NCBI GenBank assembly: GCA_003508835.1
Contig: PUFA01000143.1
Location: forward strand, 4,179,501 to 4,243,500
Reading direction: 5' to 3'
From: Eonycteris spelaea
Lineage: Eukaryota > Chordata > Mammalia > Chiroptera > Pteropodidae
DNA: 64,000 nt
Shown in pieces: positions 56,840-64,000 of the stretch. Position 1 is the stretch's first letter; the number at the start of each line of letters is the position of its first letter. The notes below the pieces were generated by a model. The model ran no database searches, was not told where the DNA came from, and saw only the letters and a list, made by a program, of their open reading frames with translations. A program made the position numbers and the translations under genes.

Positions 56840-57640
56840 GCTTTTTCCTGTTTGGGAAGCTCTTTATCTCTTATTCAGTTCTAGAAGATAGCTTTGCTGA
56901 GTAGAGAAATCTTAGTTGTAGGTTTTTGCTTTTCATCACTTTGAATATCATGCCAAGCCCTTCTGGCCTGCAAAGCTTCTGTTGAGAAATCAGCTGACAG
57001 TCTTATGGGAGCTCCCTTGTAGGTAACTAGCAGCTCTTCTCTTGCTGCTTTTAAGATTTACAACTTGTCTTTAACCTTTGGCGTTTAATAACAGTGTTGT
57101 TTTGTGTGGCTCTCTTTGGGTTTATCTTGTTTGGGATTCTCTTCACTTCCTGGGCTTGTCTACTTACTTCACCAGGTTAGGGAATTTTTCAGTTATTATT
57201 TCTTCAGATAGGTTCTCAATCCCATATCCCTCTCTTTTTCTGGTACCCTATGATGCAAATGTTTGTACACTGGTTGTCACAGAGGCCCCTTAAACGATCC
57301 TAATATTTTTGGATTTTTTTTTTTTTTTTTGCTATTCTAATTGGGTGTTTTCTGCTACCTTATCTTCTAAATTGCTGATTCATTCCTCTGCTTTATCTAA
57401 TCTACTATTGATTCCCTCTAAAGTATTTTTTTTTTTGGACTGGTTATTATTTTTTTTAATATACATTTTTATGTTTTCTACCTCCTTGTCACAGGTCTCA
57501 CTGAGATCATTGAGCATCTTTACAAACAGTATTTTGAACTCTGCATGTGGTAGATTGCTTGTCTCCATTTTCTTTAATTCTTTTTCTGGAGCTTTGTTTT
57601 CTTCTTTCATCTTGGACATGTTTATTTGTCTTCCCATTTT
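56840..57640 (-). pseudogene. L1 ORF1 pseudogene
   Basis: The N-terminal part is visible in the minus-strand frame 57380-57637, which starts near the usual ORF1 start and shows 'NLPHAEFKILFVKMLNDLSE' and, further on, 'INSRLDKAEE', both typical of the segment leading into the coiled coil. The rest (56840-57380) is broken by frameshifts and two T-runs (about 57312-57330 and 57427-57436). It is upstream of an ORF2 remnant of only about 350 bp, so this element keeps an ORF1 region but no reverse transcriptase. Confidence 0.75.
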
Positions 57641-59059
57641 GGCTGCTTCCCTGTGTTTGTTTCTATATAGTAGGAAAGGCTGCTATGTCTCCTCTTAGTA
57701 GAGTGGCCTTGTGCAGGAGGTATTCTGTGGAACCCAGTGGCACAGTCTTCCTTGGTAACCTGAGCCAGTTGCTTCAGGTATGTTTTTTTTTTTTTTTTGT
57801 ATGGGTTATATATAGCCTTGGTTGATGTTTGGATGTCAGTGGAAGGGAACGACCCATGGACTGATTGGCTGTGAGAAGTGGCCAGTGAATATGTTGAGGA
57901 GCTGTCATGCATAGGCTGACCAGCAAGGTTTGTTTTAGTGGGGCTCTGTTACCTGCCCAGTCTGCCCTTTGGAACTATTATTTATGGATGTGGCCCTGGA
58001 TGGGGCTCTTGCTCATTCTTTAGCTGGCCATAGGGTGTGCTGACCCCAAGGCCTCCTGGGAGGGGCCCCACCACAGGCCAAGTTTAGCCTCAGTCTGTGT
58101 CCTGCCCAGGGCCACCTGCCATAAGCTACCCAGCAATCCGTGGATGGAAGCCACCTGCTCTGAGCTTGAAGTTTCCTGGGATAGGACAAGCCTTGAACCA
58201 AGGCTGGCTATCACCAATGCCAGACTTGGGGCTTCTCAGCAAGAGTTGTGGGGCATGCTGAGGCCAGATACTACTTGTTTGAATTTTTTGAACCTTTGAG
58301 AGATTTTAGGAAAGTATGAGCCAAGACAAGTTGTTTATGCAGAAAACTAGAAGCAGCTCGGGTGGGCCTGCAAGTTTGGTGGGGCAGGTTAACAAGGAAT
58401 CACCAGGATGGGGTGACCAATATTAGACATGTTGATGGAGACTCAGATAAGGGGACCACTTGTCTCTGCACACCAGGATTGGGGAAGGTTAAACAAAGGA
58501 ACAAGGGATTCTACCAGTTGCCTCTCCATCTCTTATTCTGAAGCCAAACTGCTCATTTCCTTTTCATATGCCCCTGGTGACCCCCAAACTACTGGAGTTC
58601 AGAGCAAGTGGGTCTGTCAGTAAGTAAGTCCATGCACAGGCCTGGTAAGACAAGTGCCTGGAACTCCAACCACCTTGTCTCACTCAGCTACAAGTCCACT
58701 GGTTTTCAAGCCAGGAGCTACATGGACTTCTCTTCCAGGCACTGGAACTTTGGGCAGGGTTGCCTATTGTGGGTCTGAGACTCTTTGCTCCTCCTGGGAG
58801 ACCTGGGAGGCCAAGACATCTCTCCCAATTTTTAACCACCACACTCAGGTGTGAGACCACCCGAGCTTGATTCACATTTCTGCCACTCCTATTAATCTCT
58901 AGGTGGCTTCTTCTGTTTGATCTTATTTGTAGGACTTCTGTTCAGCTAGACTTTAGGTCATTCTTAATGATGGGAATTATGTAGTTTAGTTGTAATTTTG
59001 ATATGTAGTGAGAAGAGACAAGCACAGCTTTTTGCTACTCCACCATCTTACTGGGACTA

Positions 59060-60680
59060 AGAACCTTGACCAGCCCTTTGAGGATAATAAAACTAAGGTC
59101 CAACTAAAAAAATATATCATATTTCCTGAGGAAGGTGTTTATTGCCCCCTACCTTCCTGTATACAGGGTCTTCTAGATCCTTTGGGACAGGATTTGGCCA
59201 GCAGTGCATGCTCTGCAGAAAGCAGAGACAATTGAAAAGTGTGTAGGGTAGGAGTCAATATAATTAATGCAGTGTATCATATCAATTTTAATTCCTAACA
59301 AGCCACCCTCCTTCATCTCAGATTTATCTTGTGTGCCGTAAGAAGCTTAACTAATCTAAAGGCAGGAGGAGTAAAAGGCAGGTGTCTAATAGTAATGGAG
59401 GGAGAAAGCTCAAGTTTGAGAGGTGACTGAGTGGAAGAGAGCACAAAACCCCAGATTAGGGTGGAGGCCTGAAAAGAGAGTGCCCATCAAGGAGATAGAG
59501 GGCCATTGCCCAGGGTGATGTTGTTGGCTGTGCCCAGGGAAACCTACCAGGGGAACCTGGGAACTGGTAATGGATGCCCTGAGGTTGGCCCACCATTCAC
59601 CAGCTTTGCCACCAGGAACTTTCTTTAACCAAGCTACCCTTTGTTTCCCTGCCTCCAAGATAAATGAATCAGGTTGGGTAATTTTCCATGTTCCTCTACC
59701 CCATCAGCATTCTAGAATTCTGTAATTACATCCTGTGTTGGGATTTAAGGCTAATAGAAGACATTTTAGTGCTTGATAGCAAGTCAGACACAGCATAAGA
59801 GCCTTAAAAATATGCACACAGTGATTTGGCTACATCATAGCAGCATTCCCAACACTCCACAGATAAGAGTTTCTCTGCATGGGAGTGGGATCTTTTGGTT
59901 TAAAATGCCTTGCTTGAATTTTAGGTTTCTCTTCTCTTCAAGAGCTCCTTTAATTAAGTACCTTTAATTTCTACCAAATATATAAAAAGAAAGATTTTCT
60001 TAGCTAATAATCTTTCTTTAATCTCTTTAAAAATACTGTGTATGGTTACTTCAGAACTAGGTTAATTTCCTTTTATTTAGCTAAGGAGAGTGTTGAGGTA
60101 GCATCAAAGGACATAAGGTATTTGAAAATTGATGGGCTGGAAGACATAAACTGAGTGTTCAAAATTTAGAAATATTTGGTTTCTGGGGGTTTATTATAAA
60201 TATGCAACTTAATAGAGTTCAAACTGAGGATTGGAGGCATAAGGGAATTTCACATAAAGTAAAATTACTTTTGTGGGACTTTCATATAAATTTTCACAGC
60301 AGATTCAAAGAAGTTATCTCATCCTTGTATTTCCCCATCCAAAGGGGAAGGCAGTGATTAAAAATGTGATATATAAGTTAGTCATAAAAAAAACCAGATC
60401 AATGTCACTAGCCAAAATATATATTTCCTTAAAAAATAGACTAGAAAGAATTTAAATAAAATAATTGACAATTCCTGCAATGTTTTAAATTATTGTTTTG
60501 TGCCAGTTCCCTTTTCATTAGATAAAAAATTCAGTCATAAAAAACATGGTACCAGGGCTCTGACTGGAAGCCTGCCATAAAAATATTTATAAGAAGTACC
60601 ATCTGAAGGGGTCAATGATCTCCTTCAGTCTTTTGTTTAGCTCTGTCTTCAGTTTGAAGAATGTTACAGGATTGTCTCAA
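59060..60680. other. Single-copy DNA, no gene recognised
   Basis: No repeat I can name. Frames of up to 82 codons (59410-59658 minus) show no recognisable product. Confidence 0.4.
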
Positions 60681-60684
60681 TTTT

Positions 60685-60822
60685 AGCTTCTCACCCTCTC
60701 TCCTCCTTCTCTCCCTCCTACTACCCTCCTCTTCTAATCTTTCCTTCCCCTTTCCCTTTTTCCCTCTCTCCCACCTTTTCTTCTTTCCTCCTTTATTTCC
60801 CCCTCTCTGCCTTTACCCCCAC
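60685..60822. repeat. Imperfect polypyrimidine stretch
   Basis: About 140 bp are rich in CTCC, TTCC and CCCT with scattered purines. It is much less regular than the tract at 37323. Confidence 0.7.
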
Positions 60823-60824
60823 AT

Positions 60825-60915
60825 GTTTATTGAGTATTTACCATGTACTAGAGCAAGACAGGTAAGGACCTTGCCTTCTTAGAGTTTACCTTCTAAAGGG
60901 TGAAAGAGAAAGCAA
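60825..60915 (-). repeat. L2 LINE 3' fragment
   Basis: 'gtttattgagtatttaccat' and 'ttcttagagtttaccttcta' resemble the complement of the L2 3' end in the correct order. Confidence 0.55.
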
Positions 60916-61240
60916 ATGTGTTGAGAAATATTGCATGATTAAAGAGAGTGGTCCTTTGATGAAAATGTGATAGAGTAATGGGGGCCTTCTTTAAGTAAGA
61001 TGGTTACAGAACTCATAACAGTGAAATGTCCTGGAAGGGTTTAAAGATTACTCAGGTATTCAGGGTTGCCTCTTGAATGTGCAGCATGATCTATAGGAGA
61101 GCACTCTGGGGATGCCAGCTTCCCAAATTTCTTCTCTGTCCTTCCCGCCAGGGAGCCTTATAGCTTCAGGTACAAATGCATCCATTCCCATGAGGACTCT
61201 GTGGATTTCCTGTTTAAAAAAATAACTATATATGGATTCA
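60916..61240. other. Single-copy DNA
   Basis: Nothing recognised between the L2 piece and the MIR. Confidence 0.4.
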
Positions 61241-61242
61241 TT

Positions 61243-61385
61243 TACTGTTTAGGACAACCCTATGAAGTGGGTACAGTTATTATCCCCATTTTACTGTTGA
61301 GGAAATTGAGGCACAGGGGCCTGGCTTAAACCCAGACAACCTGTCTCGGAGGTGAGCTCTACCAGTGCTCCAAGTCACCTGCCCT
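61243..61385 (-). repeat. MIR SINE (complement)
   Basis: 'ggacaaccctatgaagtggg', 'tattatccccattttactgt', 'tgaggaaattgaggcacagg' and 'ggcttaaacccagacaacct' follow the MIR complement in order. Confidence 0.85.
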
Positions 61386-62210
61386 TCTCACTCCCCATTC
61401 TGTCTCCACTAGGTCTAACACTGTGTCCACACTTTGTATTCATTCCTGGTCTTAGTAACTTAACTCTTTAAATTTTTTAAGGACAGTCACAGCAAGCCCT
61501 TTGAACTGCAAAATCATCTCAGCTTTGACTTGTTCTGTGCTAATTTGGGTGTGACTATATAGGACTGAGTGGAAATAATCAACAATCCCCAAATATAAAA
61601 CCACGTCTAAAAGTCTACAGATGTTCTAATACCCATTACTCATCCCAGAAATGCATTTTGGTACAGCGGTGGAATCTGATGGGTTGAAGCGGGTGGGTAA
61701 TGGAAAGCTTTAATTTCAAAGGGTGCGGCTCAAGATAATCGTGTGGTGTCATTTTCCATTTTGGGAATCTATTCACATTTGAGTCAGTAGCAGCTGTATA
61801 ATTCTACCCCATCTGTTCAGAATATGTGATAGTGTACGGACTGTGCAGGACTCCATGTGACATGATTGCATGAGATGCTGTGTTTTCTAGACTACAGAAG
61901 ACAAGTGCAAAAAAGGTTCTGGTTGGGAACCGAACCTGTTATGTGTGGATCTGGTATCTCTGTTAGTTTTAGGTTTGATTCCTCTTGCATCAGGGAGCCA
62001 GATGTTTAAAGAAATTAGTTTGGGAAATCAAGTTATTTAAAATCTCTAGGATTCAGCTTTTTAACATTTCAGAGGGCCCATAGTTCCTGTTGCACCTGGA
62101 AGCCAGCTATCAAATCCTTTGCCATCCATCAAGAAATATATTATTTATGTTATCTCTGGAATAACACACATTGAGGGCTCTGACACATGTTGGATAGTAA
62201 TAAAAAAAAT
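61386..62210. other. Single-copy DNA, no gene recognised
   Basis: No repeat or exon recognised. The sequence composition is even and mixed, unlike the L1 blocks on either side. Confidence 0.4.
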
Positions 62211-62211
62211 T

Positions 62212-62312
62212 GGCATTTAATGAATATTTACTCTATGCCAGATATTTTACTAAGAGTTTTATATATATATTTCATTATCTCCATAATGGACCTACAATGT
62301 AGGCAGTATTTT
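62212..62312 (-). repeat. MIR SINE 3' fragment (complement)
   Basis: 'catttaatgaatatttactc', 'tatgccagatattttactaa' and 'tacaatgtaggcagtatt' match the MIR 3' part in complement. It is cut on the right by an L1 insertion. Confidence 0.65.
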
Positions 62313-62314
62313 TT

Positions 62315-64000
62315 TAAAATTTATTATTTATTTTTCTTTCTTTAGAATTTAAAAATGTTTCAATTACAGTTGACATTTATTATATTAGGTTCAGTTATAC
62401 AACATAGTGGCTAGACATTTATATAACTTATAAAGTGTCCCCCCAAAAGCCTAGTAGCCCCTGACACCATACATAATTATAATAATATTGACTCTAATTC
62501 TCTATGCTGTATTACATCCCTGTGACTATTTTGGAACTGCCGATTTGTACGTTTTAATTCTTTCACCCTTCTCACACAGCCCACAATCTCCTCTGCCACC
62601 ACACATTTGGCAACCATCAGTTTATTCTCTATATATGAGTTTGTTTTTGTTTTATAGATTCAACATGTAATTGAAATCATATGGTTTTGTCTTTTTTGAC
62701 TTAGCATAATGCTGTCTAGGTTTATCTATGTTGTCATAAATGGTAAGATTTTATTCTTTATATGGCTAAGTAATATGCCATTGTATATATTTACCATAAC
62801 TTTTTTTTATCTAATTGTCTATTGAGGGGTATTTAATTGCTTTCATATTTTCACTATTGTAAATAGTACTGCAGTGAATGTAGGATGCATAAAATCTTTA
62901 CGAATTAGTGTTTTGATTTTCTTTGAGTAAATATACAGAAGTGGAATTGCTGGGTCAAAAGGTAGTTCATTTTTAATTTCTTGAGGAACCTTCAAACTAA
63001 TTTTCCATAATGGCTCTACCCAATTTGCAATCCCACAACAGTGTATGAGGGTTTTTCTTTACTCCATATCCTCACCAACACTGTTTCTTGATTTACTGAT
63101 GCCAGCCATTCTGACAGGTGTGAGGTGATATCTCATTGTGGTTTTACTATGCATATCACTGATGACTAGTAACATTGAGAATATTTTCATATGTCAATTG
63201 GTGATCTGCAATATCCTCTTTTGAGAAGTGTCTATTGAGGTCCTCTGTCCATTTTTTAATTGGATTTTTTTTTTTTACTATTGAGTTCTATGAGTTTTCT
63301 ATAAATTTTGGATAGTAATTCTTTATTGGATGTATCATTGGTGAATATCTTCTTTCATTCAGTAGGTTGTCTTTTTGTTTTGTTGATGGTTTTCTTCACT
63401 GTGCAAAATCTTTTATTTTTTTCTTTGTTTCTCTTGCCCGGGAAGACATATTCAAACAATTATTAAGAAAGAGCAATGCCAAAGAGTTTGCTACCTATGT
63501 TTTTTTTTTTTCTAGAAAGTTTATGGTTTTGGATCTTTCATTTAAGTCTTTCATCCATTTTGGGTTTATTCTTGTATATATGGGGGAGTTATGGGGCGGT
63601 GTGAAAAGGTGAAGGGATTAAGAAGTACAAATTGGCCAGTTCCAAATAGCCACAGGGATGTGAAGTACAGCATAGTGAATATAGTCAATAATATTATGGT
63701 ATAAGAAAGGTGGCACGATTTTATTTTTTTTTGCATGTATCTGTCCAGTTTTCCCAACACCATTTATTAAAGAAACTGTCCTTTACCCTATTTTATATTC
63801 TTTCTTTCTTTGTCATAGATTAAGTAACCATGTAGGATGGGTTTATTTCTGGACTTTCTATTCTGTTCCATTAACCTCTGTGTCTATTTTTATGCCAATT
63901 ACTATGCAGTTTTGATTACTATAGTCTTGTAGTATAGTTTGACACTGGGTAACACGATACCCCGGGTAAACATGGTACTCCTTTCTTAAGGTTGCCATGG
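62315..64000 (-). mobile_element. L1 3' part, truncated by the window end
   Basis: It begins with a T-rich stretch and the L1 3' UTR ('tcaattacagttgacattta', 'gtggctagacatttatataa') and proceeds through the ORF2 C-terminal region ('cagaagtggaattgctgggt'-like sequence at 62938) toward the ORF2 thumb region at 63770-64000 ('gccaattactatgcagtttt'). A patch at 63581-63697 runs in the opposite sense. ORF2 is broken throughout; it may extend beyond the window. Confidence 0.8.
63581..63697 (+). repeat. Inverted patch of L1 3' UTR inside L1 ORF2
   Basis: 'gtgaagggattaagaagtac'-type sequence (63609 onward), 'tgtgaagtacagcatagtga' and 'atatagtcaataatattatg' are the sense strand of an L1 3' UTR inside an element lying on the minus strand. 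The host ORF2 is interrupted between 'cttgtata' (63571) and 'ggtataagaaagg' (63698), and 'tatgg' occurs at both joins. Confidence 0.8.

Larger units (their letters stand above)
55790..59058 (-). mobile_element. Second L1 lacking most of ORF2
   Basis: Sense order on the minus strand is 5' UTR (59058-about 57700), ORF1 (about 57640-56840), ORF2 start (about 56840-56486), then directly ORF2 end and 3' UTR (about 56481-55840) and an A/T-rich tail. The join lies at 56481-56486, where the ORF2-end motif 'cagaagtgggataactgggt' meets ORF2-start sequence 'ctttgtctcttgttataacc'. Roughly 3 kb is missing compared with the copy at 15960-22396. The 5' end reads in complement as 'tactccaccatcttactggg'. The breakpoints differ from those of the 2345-4795 copy, so the two deletions are independent. 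Confidence 0.8.

Noticed and set aside
1..64000. tRNA, rRNA, U6 or 7SK RNA genes and young tRNA-derived SINEs
   Set aside because: No paired A-box and B-box outside diverged MIRs and no recognisable start of U6, 5S or 7SK was found by reading both strands.

Overview
This window looks like ordinary non-coding DNA from a placental mammal. It has the low gene density, the old MIR and L2 repeats, the two MaLR-type LTRs and above all the LINE-1 (L1) content expected of one. The L1 3' UTR type (a 'gtttcaggtgtacagcatag'-like motif followed by a 'tgactatattccctatg'-like stretch) is, from memory, the kind seen in laurasiatherian genomes, bats and horse among them. No young tRNA-derived SINE is visible and none of the L1 copies keeps an intact ORF. 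That would fit a bat lineage with extinct L1, such as a fruit bat, but this is inference and not shown by the sequence. I found no convincing protein-coding gene, tRNA, rRNA or snRNA gene, CRISPR array, operon or bacterial feature.

Layout. 1-2.3 kb: single-copy DNA, an old L1M/HAL1-like fragment and a MIR. 2.34-4.80 kb: a minus-strand L1 that has lost nearly all of ORF2, with a likely 8-bp target-site duplication (TSD). 4.8-15.9 kb: the least repeat-loaded part, with two minus-strand MaLR LTRs (one carrying a purine-rich microsatellite), MIRs, an L2 piece, a candidate conserved element near 8.7 kb and an unexplained minus-strand open frame at 11.2-11.7 kb. 15.95-22.40 kb: a full-length but dead minus-strand L1 with a TSD. 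22.4-43.7 kb: a pile of nested minus-strand L1 pieces of different ages, interrupted by a plus-strand solo LTR (35.46-35.82 kb) and by a huge 2.28-kb polypyrimidine tract (37.32-39.60 kb, (TTC)n, (TTCTCC)n and (TCC)n). 44.23-51.96 kb: a full-length but dead plus-strand L1, head-to-head with the previous element, with a 5' UTR about 0.75 kb longer than that of the 16-22 kb copy and a 0.38-kb pyrimidine tract inside ORF2. 52-55.8 kb: single-copy DNA. 55.8-59.06 kb: a second ORF2-deleted minus-strand L1. 59-62.3 kb: mostly single-copy DNA with MIR and L2 pieces. 62.3-64 kb: another minus-strand L1 cut by the window end, carrying a short inverted patch of L1 3' UTR.

There is no set of genes working together here. 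What can be read is a history of retrotransposition: older L1s served as landing sites for younger L1s and for an LTR element, and several copies then suffered internal deletions, template-switch-like rearrangements and simple-repeat expansion. L1 and LTR boundaries are given to within roughly 5-50 bases unless a TSD is named. Repeat family names come from recognition by eye, without a library search.
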